Positions 26,454-34,999 are shown, numbered from the stretch's first letter. The stretch: DNA of 41,161 nucleotides from CAXXIC01 sp964534355 (GCA_964534355.1 CAZHNZ010000024.1:1-41161), one strand, 5' to 3'. A program made the numbers and translations. Notes: generated by a model not told the origin, from the sequence alone.

Positions 26454-27473
26454 ATGGATACAATCATATTGGGAATTGAGTCATCATGCGACGATACCTC
26501 TGCAGCGGTATTGCGCAACGGTGTCATTCTATCAAACGTAATAACAAACCAGGAAGTTCACAGACAGTACGGTGGTGTAGTACCGGAGCTGGCATCACGG
26601 GCTCACCAACAAAACATTATTCCGGTTGTTGATACAGCCTTGCAACGTGCTGGAGTAAACAAAAATGAACTGAGCGCGATTGCCTTTACACGTGGTCCGG
26701 GTTTGATGGGCTCATTACTGGTTGGAACATCTTTTGCCAAAGGCTTTTCTGCCGGGCTGAATATACCGATGGTAGAGGTAAATCATTTGCAGGCACATGT
26801 ACTGGCCCATTTTATCAAAGAGGACGAAAACGATAATAATCAACCCTCCTACCCTTTTCTGTGTCTGTTGGTTTCGGGAGGAAATTCGCAAATTATCCTG
26901 GTAAAAAACTACAATGAAATGGAGGTTATCGGACAAACCATTGACGATGCAGCCGGAGAGGCATTCGATAAATGTGCCAAAGTGATGGGGCTGGGCTATC
27001 CGGGTGGCCCTGTAGTGGACAGACTGGCCAAAGAAGGTAATCCCCATGCATTTTTATTTGCAAAACCCCAAATTGAGGGATACAATTATAGCTTTAGCGG
27101 GCTTAAAACATCTTTTCTCTATCTGGTGCGCGACCACCTGAAAAACGATCCTGATTTTATTGAAAATAATAAAAACGACCTCTGTGCTTCGTTGCAATAC
27201 ACTGTCGTAGAGGTATTGATGAATAAACTCAGAAAAGCATCGCGCGATTTAAATATCAGGGAAGTAGCTGTTGCCGGAGGTGTATCTGCCAACTCAGCTT
27301 TACGTCAGTCTTTCGAAGACCATGCCACCAAATATGGCTGGAAGATTCACATTCCCAAATTTGCATTTACTACCGACAATGCGGCCATGGTAGCCATGTC
27401 GGGGCATTTCAAATTTTTAGCCAACGATTTTTGCCCCATGGATGCGGCGCCTTTCTCGAGAGTGGAAATCTGA
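26454..27473 (+). CDS. tsaD: tRNA N6-adenosine threonylcarbamoyltransferase TsaD
   Basis: The 339-residue protein completes the essential t6A modification at position 37 of ANN-decoding tRNAs, acting with TsaB and TsaE. Family motifs are intact: 'ILGIESSCDDTSAAVL' (ATPase phosphate-binding loop), 'GGVVPELASRAH', the metal-binding H111-x3-H115 in 'NHLQAHVLAH', 'LLVSGGNSQI', 'DDAAGEAFDKCAKVMGLGYPGGP', and 'VAGGVSANSALR'. 'DNAAMVAMSGHFKF' holds the C-terminal metal-binding Asp. Normal length. The divergent arrangement with tamB leaves it as a single-gene unit; its end converges with the CYTH gene. Confidence 0.97.
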   Translation: MDTIILGIESSCDDTSAAVLRNGVILSNVITNQEVHRQYGGVVPELASRAHQQNIIPVVDTALQRAGVNKNELSAIAFTRGPGLMGSLLVGTSFAKGFSAGLNIPMVEVNHLQAHVLAHFIKEDENDNNQPSYPFLCLLVSGGNSQIILVKNYNEMEVIGQTIDDAAGEAFDKCAKVMGLGYPGGPVVDRLAKEGNPHAFLFAKPQIEGYNYSFSGLKTSFLYLVRDHLKNDPDFIENNKNDLCASLQYTVVEVLMNKLRKASRDLNIREVAVAGGVSANSALRQSFEDHATKYGWKIHIPKFAFTTDNAAMVAMSGHFKFLANDFCPMDAAPFSRVEI

Positions 27474-27485
27474 TTCAAAAATAAA

Positions 27486-27956
27486 TTACAATATCCACTG
27501 AGAATATGGATGCAGAATAAGATTAGAGTTGTAGTATCTGCTATCGTCTGATACTTCAGCTCCAATCCAGTCTGGTTTTACGAACAATGTTTCGGCCGTA
27601 GGCAACTCAATTTCTGCCAAAACCAGCCCCCTGTTTTCACCCAAAAACTCATCTACTTCCCAAACAAATCCATTCACTTCTATTTTGTAACGGTATTTTT
27701 CAATTTTGGACTTCAAACATAAATTATCCAGCATCTCTGTAGCATCTCTAACCGGAATTTCGTACTCAAATTCTTTGCGTATAATGCCTTTATTCTTCCC
27801 TTTTATAGTTAGAAATGCCTTCTTACCTGCTATTCTAACTCTTACTACCCGCTCTTTTTCTTTACTAAGATAACCCTGTCTGTAAAACACAGGGATTGCT
27901 TTGTAACGGTATTCATCTGACAATACCAGAAATTTTTTTTCAATCTCAACAGCCAT
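27486..27956 (-). CDS. CYTH domain protein (putative triphosphate-processing enzyme)
   Basis: The start at 27956 gives MAVEIEKKFLV, which places the hallmark E4-x-E6-x-K8 motif at the N-terminus as in nearly all CYTH proteins. An upstream in-frame TTG at 28001 lies inside a terminator stem and is rejected. The 156-residue chain shows the eight-strand tunnel pattern: 'RVVRVRIAGKKAFLTIKGK', 'RKEFEYEIPVRDA', 'KYRYKIEVNGFVWEVDEFLGENRGLVLAEIEL'. Bacterial members of this CYTH subgroup often hydrolyse inorganic triphosphate or tripolyphosphate; a class IV adenylate cyclase role is less likely. Its ATG is 17 nt from a strong terminator that ends the cytochrome bd operon. Confidence 0.88.
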   Translation of the reverse strand: MAVEIEKKFLVLSDEYRYKAIPVFYRQGYLSKEKERVVRVRIAGKKAFLTIKGKNKGIIRKEFEYEIPVRDATEMLDNLCLKSKIEKYRYKIEVNGFVWEVDEFLGENRGLVLAEIELPTAETLFVKPDWIGAEVSDDSRYYNSNLILHPYSQWIL

Positions 27957-27972
27957 AATTCTTTCTGAAAAA

Positions 27973-28005
27973 AGAGTTGAAGAGATTTTTTGGCTCTTCA
28001 ACTCT
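27973..28005 (-). terminator. Rho-independent terminator of the cytochrome bd operon
   Basis: Arms AGAGTTGAAGAG (27973-27984) and CTCTTCAACTCT (27994-28005) form a perfect 12-bp stem with a 9-nt loop. On the minus strand the stem is followed directly by a T run. It lies 26 bp after the cydB stop and just before the CYTH start. Confidence 0.85.
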
Positions 28006-28031
28006 ATTCGTTTTACAATACCCTATTTATC

Positions 28032-29177
28032 TCAATATTGATGCTCGCCCTGCATCATCTCTTCTGTGTTGATATCCGACTTATTGATAGCACGCCAGGC
28101 ATAAATGATGTACAACAAGACAAACGGAATAAGCAGAGAAACCATACTCATTACTTCCAGTGTAAATGGACTGGATGAACTATTGCTGATGGTCAGAGAG
28201 CTTTGCAAATCAGTAGTAGAGGGATAGTAAGCCGTATTGTTCCAGCCGGCTATCAAAAACAGAGCTAATACTGCAGCCACAGTGCCAATGCCGGCAAACC
28301 AGATACCCCGACGAAAGTTTTTCGAAAAAATGGTTTTCAAAACTCCAAACAACAATAAAACAACACCCAACAGAAATACAACAAGTACAGCCGGCATTTC
28401 AATCAGATTGGTAAAATATTTTCCCGATTGCATATACACCTCTTGCGTTTCGGGGTTGACAGCAAAACCATCGCCAAAAAGCACGATACCCAAAAAAGAG
28501 AGGAAGGTGGCCAAAAATGGAACTGTATTGTACAGTACCTGCTTCTTAGAACGGGTAAAAATCAGAGTATCGTCTATGCTATTTATAAAATAAAGCGCCC
28601 CAAGCACACGTGCCAAAAAGAAGACAGCCAGCCCCAACAAAAGATTTGTGATAGAAAAGGCGGCTTCTAAACCGTGCAAAGGATTGGCCCATTTCGAAAT
28701 GGTTGGCGACATCAGGTTAGTCAGATTCAGTTTGCTCACCACAAATTCAGATCCGGTAAAAAAGGTAGCTACAGCAGTGCCAAGTAATATCAATCCGCCA
28801 AAACCATTCACCAAAAGAAAAATTTCATAGACTTTTTTGCCCAATAAATTTCCTTTTTTCATCCGAAATTCATAAGCCACTGCCTGCACGACAAAACAGA
28901 GCAGAATAATCATCCAAACCCAATATGCACCACCAAAGCTGGTAGAATAAAACAGTGGAAACGACGCAAAAAAAGCACCACCAAATGTCACCAAAGTGGT
29001 AAATGTAAATTCCCATTTTCGCCCGAGTGAATTGATTATCATTGTCTGCTCCATATCGGTCTTTCCTACCGAATACAAAAGCGTCTGTCCGCCCTGCACA
29101 AACAGCAGAAAAACCAATAAAGCGCCCAGAAGCGACACCAGAAACCACCAGTAATGTTGATAAAATATATAGTCCAT
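28032..29177 (-). CDS. cydB: Cytochrome bd oxidase subunit II
   Basis: The 381-residue membrane protein has about nine hydrophobic helices and typical CydB segments ('QHYWWFLVSLLGALLVFLLFVQGGQTL', 'GRKWEFTFTTLVTFGGAFFASFPLFY', 'RVLGALYFINSIDD'). The last helix 'SLLIPFVLLYIIYAWRAI' precedes an acidic tail. With CydA it reduces oxygen to water using quinol, without proton pumping. In anaerobic Bacteroidota it allows growth at nanomolar oxygen and protects oxygen-sensitive enzymes such as NifJ. The gene begins 51 bp after cydA and ends before a strong terminator. Confidence 0.95.
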   Translation of the reverse strand: MDYIFYQHYWWFLVSLLGALLVFLLFVQGGQTLLYSVGKTDMEQTMIINSLGRKWEFTFTTLVTFGGAFFASFPLFYSTSFGGAYWVWMIILLCFVVQAVAYEFRMKKGNLLGKKVYEIFLLVNGFGGLILLGTAVATFFTGSEFVVSKLNLTNLMSPTISKWANPLHGLEAAFSITNLLLGLAVFFLARVLGALYFINSIDDTLIFTRSKKQVLYNTVPFLATFLSFLGIVLFGDGFAVNPETQEVYMQSGKYFTNLIEMPAVLVVFLLGVVLLLFGVLKTIFSKNFRRGIWFAGIGTVAAVLALFLIAGWNNTAYYPSTTDLQSSLTISNSSSSPFTLEVMSMVSLLIPFVLLYIIYAWRAINKSDINTEEMMQGEHQY

Positions 29178-29228
29178 AATATTGATTTTTAATATTTTAA
29201 ATGTTCTTTATTCCAAATTCTCACTAAA

Positions 29229-30782
29229 TCAATGACCCGGTCCTTTTTTGATTTGCTTAATCATAATTCCTATTTCAGCAATCAACAAGACTGTAAACAA
29301 GACTGCAAAAAGGAAAAATGTCACTTGCACAGAACCTGTATCTATATCTGAAACCGCTGCAAATGTGGGCATAATATCCTGAATCACCCACGGTTGACGG
29401 CCCATCTCAGCCACAATCCAACCACACTGCGAAGTAATATACGCAATAGGAATGGTGGCTATAGAAAGTTTTAATAACCACTTCTTCTCCAGCCATCCTC
29501 TTTTTTCGGCCACCAGAATATAGATAAAAAATGCCAAAAAGAAAAGCCCGAACACCACCATAATACGGAAGGAATAAAACACAAGAGATACATGAGGAAC
29601 CAAATCATTTTTATCTTTGATGAATCCGTATCCAAAATTTGAATAATGTGCTTCGAGCACCTCTTTTGATTTCAACGCAAAAGAATCCTGACCTGCCGCT
29701 TTCGCTGTTTTGTAGCTGGCCAATGCCTGAATGGCAATCTTTCCACTCATTATGCGCTCATCGGCAGAAAGTACCCTAACAGGTCTCCCCCACGCATCTT
29801 TGGCGTCGTATCCGCCCTTCATTATATCGTTGATACCGGGAACAAACGCATTGGGATCGCGGTAAGCCAGCAACGACAACATTTTGGGAATTTCAAATTT
29901 AACAAGAAAAGTCTCTTCACTATCGGCATAACTCTCTTTAGCAGGGTTCAAAATACCAACACCCACCAATCCGGCGCCGGTTGAGCCATCATACAAACCC
30001 TCCATAGCTGCAAGTTTCATGGGTTGTTTTTGTGCCACTTCATACGCAGAACTATCACCTGTTACCGAAACAATAAGGGTAGCAACCAATCCAAATATGG
30101 CGGCTATTCGTATGCTTTTATAAGCCAAATCCTTCTCTCTCTTTTTCAACAAATACCAGGCACTAACGCCTATAACAAAGGCTGCACCCACCATCCACGA
30201 CGAAGTGACGGTGTGGATAAATTTACTTACAGCAACGGGCGATAACGCAACTGCCCAAAAATCGGCCATCTCATTGCGCACGGTATCGGGGTTGAATTTC
30301 ATCCCATCCGGAAACTGCATCCAGGCATTAGCCACCAATATCCAGAGTGCCGAAAGTGTAGCACCTATTGTGGTTAGCCAGGTAGATGCCAGGTGGAATC
30401 CTTTACTCACCTTATTCCAGCCAAAAAACATCACTGCAATAAAAGTGGACTCCATAAAGAATGCCATAATTCCTTCGATAGCCAGTGGTGCACCAAAAAT
30501 ATCACCCACAAACCAGCTGTAATTCGACCAGTTTGTGCCAAACTCAAATTCAAGAATAATGCCTGTGGCCACACCAATAGCAAAATTTACACCAAACAGA
30601 GTCATCCAGAACTTGGTTATTCTCTTCCATGCCGGATCGCCTGTTTTGTAGTAAATCGTCTCCATTATCGACATAATAACAGACAAACCGAGGGTGAGGG
30701 GTACAAACAACCAGTGATACATGGCTGTTAATGCAAATTGCGCTCGCGACCAATCAATCAACGAGTAATCCATTGTCTCCAT
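29229..30782 (-). CDS. cydA: Cytochrome bd oxidase subunit I
   Basis: The 517-residue protein carries the haem- and quinol-binding subunit features. H23 in 'FALTAMYHWLFVPLTLG' is the expected haem b595/d ligand. 'FAIGVATGIILEFEFGTNW' and 'IEGIMAFFMESTFIAVMFFGW' hold the conserved Glu residues of the proton path, 'KFIHTVTSSWMVGAAF' holds the haem b558 His, and 'EMGRQPW' is the strictly conserved quinol-site motif. The Q loop is short to medium, as usual outside enterobacteria. M4 is an alternative start. It is preceded by the DUF4492 gene (39 bp) and followed by cydB. Confidence 0.96.
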   Translation of the reverse strand: METMDYSLIDWSRAQFALTAMYHWLFVPLTLGLSVIMSIMETIYYKTGDPAWKRITKFWMTLFGVNFAIGVATGIILEFEFGTNWSNYSWFVGDIFGAPLAIEGIMAFFMESTFIAVMFFGWNKVSKGFHLASTWLTTIGATLSALWILVANAWMQFPDGMKFNPDTVRNEMADFWAVALSPVAVSKFIHTVTSSWMVGAAFVIGVSAWYLLKKREKDLAYKSIRIAAIFGLVATLIVSVTGDSSAYEVAQKQPMKLAAMEGLYDGSTGAGLVGVGILNPAKESYADSEETFLVKFEIPKMLSLLAYRDPNAFVPGINDIMKGGYDAKDAWGRPVRVLSADERIMSGKIAIQALASYKTAKAAGQDSFALKSKEVLEAHYSNFGYGFIKDKNDLVPHVSLVFYSFRIMVVFGLFFLAFFIYILVAEKRGWLEKKWLLKLSIATIPIAYITSQCGWIVAEMGRQPWVIQDIMPTFAAVSDIDTGSVQVTFFLFAVLFTVLLIAEIGIMIKQIKKGPGH

Positions 30783-30821
30783 AGTTCAATTGTAATTGAT
30801 TAATATTATTAAGGTTGATAT

Positions 30822-31037
30822 TTATTTTCTTTTGATAAGTTCGTTTCCCACATAATCGGCTTTTTCTTCACGGGTATCAAATTTCGAATTTAGTATGTCA
30901 GGAAAGAAAAAAAGCTTTAATACAAAAAACATGATGCCTAACTTTACCGCGATGATGAGCCATAGAGTTTTCCCAAGCTTCATCGACCGAAAACCTTCGG
31001 CATAAAAACGATAGATGCTAACAATCGGATTTTTCAT
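30822..31037 (-). CDS. DUF4492 small membrane protein linked to cytochrome bd
   Basis: The start at 31037 gives MKNPIVSIYRFYAEGF and a 71-residue protein with one hydrophobic helix ('LWLIIAVKLGIMFFVLKLFFF'). This matches the short DUF4492 proteins found upstream of cydA in Bacteroidota. An in-frame ATG at 31112 would add 25 residues that do not look conserved, but it cannot be excluded. It probably plays a role in assembly or stability of the bd oxidase, in analogy to the small CydX/CydS subunits of other phyla; that role is inferred from its position only. First gene of the cyd operon. Confidence 0.82.
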   Translation of the reverse strand: MKNPIVSIYRFYAEGFRSMKLGKTLWLIIAVKLGIMFFVLKLFFFPDILNSKFDTREEKADYVGNELIKRK

Positions 31038-31137
31038 TTTATATAACAATGTTTTTCTAAATAGACCCGGTTGAATTCCTGCTAATTCATTTAATATCAA
31101 ATCAATATACATTACATAAAATTTGAAATACTAACCG

Positions 31138-31156
31138 AATTGTAATTATTACAATT
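31138..31156. promoter_or_regulatory. 19-bp palindrome resembling a Fur-family 7-1-7 box in the cyd promoter
   Basis: AATTGTAAT-T-ATTACAATT is a perfect dyad with a single central base. Its core TTGTAAT-n-ATTACAA has the 7-1-7 layout of Fur-superfamily operators (PerR: TTATAAT-n-ATTATAA; Zur: TCGTAAT-n-ATTACGA). It lies just downstream of the predicted cyd transcription start, where a repressor would block transcription. Confidence 0.6.
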
Positions 31157-31166
31157 TTTCATTTCA

Positions 31167-31201
31167 CAAAATTAAAAATTATATTTATTTTTACAAGCAA
31201 A
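31167..31201 (-). promoter_or_regulatory. Probable promoter of the DUF4492-cydA-cydB operon (TTTG-N23-TAATTTTG)
   Basis: On the minus strand TTTG (31201-31198) and TAATTTTG (31174-31167) are 23 bp apart, at the upper end of the usual spacing. Transcription would start near 31160. A TATATTTG on the plus strand at 31211-31218 may serve the divergent Nudix gene. Confidence 0.55.
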
Positions 31202-31215
31202 TCCGTAATATATAT

Positions 31216-31872
31216 TTGACTTTGGAATCAAATTTTGCAACAATAATAGAAATACTGCAAAACTGCTTGCAAAAAAACAAGCCTGCTGCAGTAGCTCACA
31301 GCTCTATGGAGTCGGAGTTGCGCAAACATTATTTTCCTGAATTCGACGAATCAAAAGCCAAACAGAGTGCCGTGCTGCTTCTTTTTTACAGAGATGTGGA
31401 GGGGAATGCAAAACTGGTGTTGACTCTCAAACAACAACATATGGGGGTACACAGCGGGCAGATTAGCTTTCCGGGCGGAAAATACGAAGAGAATGATGTT
31501 AACCTGTTAACTACAGCACTGCGAGAAAGCCAGGAAGAGATTGGTGTATGTCCGGATAGGGTAGAGATTATGGGCGAGCTGTCGCCCGTTACAATTCCGA
31601 GAAGCGGATTTATTGTCCATCCATTTGTGGGGATTCATCGAGAAATTCCGCGCTTTATTTTGCAAGAAAGCGAAGTGGCAGAACTGTTTGAGGTTGATTT
31701 AATGCAACTTTTACACAATCACAATAAGGCCACCTTTACCCTGAAAGATGAACAGGGCAAGGTTTATCACATTCCATCGTATAAACTAGGAAACCACCAC
31801 GTGTGGGGCGCCACAGCCATGATATTGGCAGAGCTTGAGTATTTGCTCAAAGATGAAAATATGTTGGATTGA
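31216..31872 (+). CDS. Nudix hydrolase, CoA-pyrophosphatase type
   Basis: The 218-residue protein has the CoA-type Nudix signature: 'MGVHSGQISFPGGKYEENDV' followed by 'TTALRESQEEIGV', the Nudix box with the catalytic REx2EE helix. 'HxGQISFPGGK' is specific to the NudL/NUDT7-like group that cleaves CoA and its thioesters to phosphopantetheine and 3',5'-ADP. The start is uncertain: the given TTG (31216) lies within a TATATTTG promoter-like sequence, and the next candidates are TTG at 31222 or an ATG at residue 31. The N-terminal helix seems to belong to the protein. Divergent from the cyd operon. Confidence 0.85.
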   Translation: MTLESNFATIIEILQNCLQKNKPAAVAHSSMESELRKHYFPEFDESKAKQSAVLLLFYRDVEGNAKLVLTLKQQHMGVHSGQISFPGGKYEENDVNLLTTALRESQEEIGVCPDRVEIMGELSPVTIPRSGFIVHPFVGIHREIPRFILQESEVAELFEVDLMQLLHNHNKATFTLKDEQGKVYHIPSYKLGNHHVWGATAMILAELEYLLKDENMLD

Positions 31873-31897
31873 GTCTGAAAACTAACAAAAAAAGAGC

Positions 31898-31905
31898 TAT
31901 ATTTG
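31898..31905 (+). promoter_or_regulatory. Probable promoter -7 element of the endonuclease I gene
   Basis: TATATTTG matches TAnnTTTG, 27 bp before the ATG at 31933. A TCTG at 31874-31877, 20 bp upstream, may be a weak -33 element. Confidence 0.45.
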
Positions 31906-31932
31906 TCGCATTAAACATGTAAAAGAAAGAGT

Positions 31933-33585
31933 ATGTACAGATTTAAATACAGAGGTTTATTAGCTGTAATATTGGTGATTACAACAGCAATTGTAGCTGC
32001 ACAAACAGTTCCGGCCACCTACTACAGCACCATCAACGGCAAAAAGGAGCGGGAAATAAAAACCGCATTACACCTGATTCTGAAAAACCATACAGTATAT
32101 GACTACAACAGCCTCTGGACGTTCTTTAAATTGACAGACGCCCGCCCCGATAATAGTGCGGTTGTGTGGGATATGTACTCCTCAAAAACCTACTACTTCA
32201 GCAATTCGTGGGGCATGAACCGCGAACACTCTTTTCCAAAAAGCTGGTGGGGAGGCGATGTAAATGCCGCTTACACCGATCTTAACCACCTCTACCCATC
32301 GGATGAAGAGGCTAATCTGGCTAAAAATAACTACCCGTTGGGGATAGTGGGAAAGGCGACATTCAACAATGGTGTAACCAAAGTGGGCACGACCAATACA
32401 CCCGGCTATTCGGGAATTGTTTTCGAACCGGCTGACGAGTACAAAGGTGATTTTGCACGTACCTATTTATATATAGTTACTTGCTACGAAGACTATTTTT
32501 CGAAATGGAAATACGACATGCTCGACAACAATACTTACCCTGTATTTCGCCCTTGGGCAGTCAGCTTATTGCTGAAATGGTCGCGTCAGGATCCTGTAAG
32601 CAGCAAAGAACGAAACCGGAATGAAGAGGTATATCGCATTCAAAACAACCGAAATCCATACATCGACTATCCTCAGCTGGTGGAGTATATTTGGGGCGAC
32701 TCTACTCAACGAACATTTCAGGTGCCTTCTCTGCCTCCGGTGAGTTATCAAAACCCGGTTATCATAAATCCAACCAACGAAACTACTCTCAATTTCGGAG
32801 AAGTAGTGACCGGACAAAACAAAACGCTCAAGTTATTTATCAAAGGAATCGCGCTCAAAAGCAACTTATCGGCTTTGATTTACGATGGAAATTCCACCTT
32901 TTTTCAGACCATTCGCTCTATTCCATATGCAGATGCAAATAGCTCAACGGGTTATCAGTTGGATGTAAAATATACACCGGCGTCCCCCGGCAAACATCTC
33001 TCTTCCATTATTCTTTACGACGGCGGCATCACCGGCAGCATCTATGTACGTATGAGTGGCGAATGCATCGCTGTGCCCAATCTGAGTGCGCCGGTAGCGC
33101 TGACTCCCGACCAGATAACCGGAAACAGCTTTGTGGCTCACTGGAGCAACGTAACGGGTGCTGGCACATATTCATTGTTTCTATTTTCCATACAAAACGG
33201 AATAACCCCCCCCCTTAGAACCTATGAAAATATGGACGAAACCTCGTTGACAATTGACGGACTCTCACCTATGCAAACCTATGCATACACAGTCAGAGCT
33301 GAAAAACTGGGCTACACCTCTCCCCTGTCCAACGAAATACGTGTAAACACAACAACGGCTTCAGTCGCAAAAAACGCTGAAGCCGGCTATAAGATAATTG
33401 TAGAAAACAGAAAACTCAATATTGTGAATCAGACCAATACCAATTTATCTGTTACCATCTGTCTGCCGGATGGAAAAACAATAAAAGAAATATCAGTAAC
33501 CGGTCCATCTACCTCTATTTCATTGCAAAAAGGTATATACATTCTAACAATCAATCAAGCTCACCGAAAAATAATTGTACAATAA
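31933..33585 (+). CDS. Secreted endonuclease I with a T9SS sorting domain
   Basis: The 550-residue protein has a signal peptide (1-~23, ending V-A-A-Q). Its endonuclease I domain (about 25-260) has the metal-binding core G94-M-N-R-E-H-S-F-P102 and D116-L-N-H-L-Y-P-S123, as in Vibrio Dns/E. coli EndA; H99 and N118 fit the expected beta-beta-alpha-metal active site. Then come an Ig-like region ('INFGEVVTGQNKTL' type, ~275-380) and a fibronectin-III-like domain (~385-475). The last ~70 residues ('NRKLNIVNQTNTNLSVTICLPDGK', ending 'KGIYILTINQAHRKIIVQ') form a type A T9SS C-terminal signal. The enzyme should be exported and attached to the surface or released, degrading extracellular DNA for nutrients or biofilm turnover. 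Converges with the GPx gene (6-bp gap). Confidence 0.9.
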   Translation: MYRFKYRGLLAVILVITTAIVAAQTVPATYYSTINGKKEREIKTALHLILKNHTVYDYNSLWTFFKLTDARPDNSAVVWDMYSSKTYYFSNSWGMNREHSFPKSWWGGDVNAAYTDLNHLYPSDEEANLAKNNYPLGIVGKATFNNGVTKVGTTNTPGYSGIVFEPADEYKGDFARTYLYIVTCYEDYFSKWKYDMLDNNTYPVFRPWAVSLLLKWSRQDPVSSKERNRNEEVYRIQNNRNPYIDYPQLVEYIWGDSTQRTFQVPSLPPVSYQNPVIINPTNETTLNFGEVVTGQNKTLKLFIKGIALKSNLSALIYDGNSTFFQTIRSIPYADANSSTGYQLDVKYTPASPGKHLSSIILYDGGITGSIYVRMSGECIAVPNLSAPVALTPDQITGNSFVAHWSNVTGAGTYSLFLFSIQNGITPPLRTYENMDETSLTIDGLSPMQTYAYTVRAEKLGYTSPLSNEIRVNTTTASVAKNAEAGYKIIVENRKLNIVNQTNTNLSVTICLPDGKTIKEISVTGPSTSISLQKGIYILTINQAHRKIIVQ

Positions 33586-33591
33586 TGCGCG

Positions 33592-34146
33592 TCACTCTTC
33601 CCACACTCCGGTTTCGATCCATTTCGTCACTTTCTCACTGTCAGGTGATGTTGTGGGAAAAAGATATCCGACTAATTTACCATTTTCGTCGATCAAAAAC
33701 TTCTGAAAATTCCATTTGACACCGGCATCAAACAAACCATTCTCTTTTTTGGAGGTTAACCACTGATAAATGGGATGCATTGTATCACCTTTAACGGAAA
33801 TCTTCGACATCATCGGAAAGGTAACATGAAACTCCCGACTGCAAAACTCCTGAATCTCTTTTTCAGTACCGGGCTCCTGCGACAGGAAATTATTGGCAGG
33901 AAAAGCAACAATCACAAAATTCTGGTCTTTATATTTCTCATACAAAGCTTGCAGTTTTTTGTATTGTGGTGTCAATCCACATTTCGATGCGACATTCACA
34001 ACCATCACTTTTTTTCCGGCAAAACGACTCATAGACACCTCTTTGCCGTCTATATCCTTTACCTTGAAGCTATGGAAACTACCCTTAGCAGACAACGTTG
34101 CACTCACAAAGAGCCCCAACGAAAACAACCACCATTTTTTCTTCAT
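33592..34146 (-). CDS. Glutathione peroxidase family (thiol peroxidase), exported
   Basis: The start at 34146 (MKKKWWLFSL) gives 184 residues with a signal peptide of about 20 residues (ending T-L-S-A). An upstream ATG at 34179 would put a polar stretch before it and is less likely. The peroxidatic Cys is C56 in 'NVASKCGLTPQY', and W145-N-F is conserved. C102 in 'EFCSREFHVTFP' is the likely resolving Cys, so the protein should use thioredoxin rather than glutathione. The usual 'FPCNQF' is F82-P-A-N-N-F87: the Cys is Ala and the catalytic Gln is Asn. A periplasmic peroxide-scavenging role fits an anaerobe with cytochrome bd. Confidence 0.9.
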   Translation of the reverse strand: MKKKWWLFSLGLFVSATLSAKGSFHSFKVKDIDGKEVSMSRFAGKKVMVVNVASKCGLTPQYKKLQALYEKYKDQNFVIVAFPANNFLSQEPGTEKEIQEFCSREFHVTFPMMSKISVKGDTMHPIYQWLTSKKENGLFDAGVKWNFQKFLIDENGKLVGYLFPTTSPDSEKVTKWIETGVWEE

Positions 34147-34249
34147 ACATTTATCTTTATAAAGTATAGGATGTAACACCCAATCGTATAATACAATCTC
34201 TTAGTTCATAAAGATAACATGTGGATAATCTCTATTGTTTGTTATTTGC

Positions 34250-34999
34250 TCAGAAATTATACCCTTGCTCCTGAATAGCTTCCATAAATTCAACAGAAAA
34301 TTTTTCAAACATTGCTTTCGGATACCGAACATCTGTAAATACCTGAGCCAAAGTTTCTTTCTCATTATCCTTCACAAACTGCTGATTTGCTGCATTTAAT
34401 TCCTTATTTAGATAACAAGAATCAAGCTCATCGGTTGTATAATCTGCATATTCCTCTTCGTGTATAATAGCCGATACCGGGAGTCTATCAACCTGATCCG
34501 GCAGCGATACCGGATACCCCAGCGTGATGGTAGTAACCGGAACTACCAGATTGGGTAACTTTAGCAATTTTGTAATCCCCTTTGTATTGTAGGTAGTGGT
34601 GCCTATATAACAAATCCCAAGTCCCCGCGCTTCTGCAGCAACACAAAATGTTTGAGCAGCAATAAGCGCATCAAGAGCGGCTGTAAAAAAGCCCTGAAAA
34701 TTACCATATCCCGGATTCGCATTTCTCAATTTACACCAGGAAGTGAATCGATTAAAATCAGCACAAAATGTAAGTACAACAGGAGCATTTTTAACTACCG
34801 GTTGATTAAAATGCAATGGGGCCAAAGCCTCTTTTGTCTCATTTTTACGGGTAACTACTACACTATATAATTGCATATTTCCTGTTGTAGATGTTCGGGA
34901 TGCAGCCTCCATCAACTCCTGAATAGTTTCGGTTGTTACTTCGCGATCAGAATAGGCGCGTACTGTTCTGCGATTTAAAAACAGACTTAAATCTTCCAT
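34250..34999 (-). CDS. Nitroreductase-family FMN oxidoreductase
   Basis: The 249-residue protein matches NfsA/Frp-like nitroreductases: 'FLNRRTVRAYSDREV' (FMN-phosphate-binding Arg residues), 'ASRTSTTGNMQLYSVVV', 'APVVLTFCADFNRF', 'DALIAAQTFCVAAEARGLGICYIGT' and 'VVPVTTITLGYP'. These motifs are in the expected order and the length is normal. Such enzymes reduce nitroaromatics, quinones or flavins with NAD(P)H. The gene stands alone, with a 100-bp gap to the GPx gene downstream. The natural substrate is unknown. Confidence 0.9.
   Translation of the reverse strand: MEDLSLFLNRRTVRAYSDREVTTETIQELMEAASRTSTTGNMQLYSVVVTRKNETKEALAPLHFNQPVVKNAPVVLTFCADFNRFTSWCKLRNANPGYGNFQGFFTAALDALIAAQTFCVAAEARGLGICYIGTTTYNTKGITKLLKLPNLVVPVTTITLGYPVSLPDQVDRLPVSAIIHEEEYADYTTDELDSCYLNKELNAANQQFVKDNEKETLAQVFTDVRYPKAMFEKFSVEFMEAIQEQGYNF

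Noticed and set aside
27957..28001. TTG start adding fifteen residues to the CYTH protein
   Set aside because: It lies in the cyd terminator stem, and the ExExK motif is normally at the very N-terminus.
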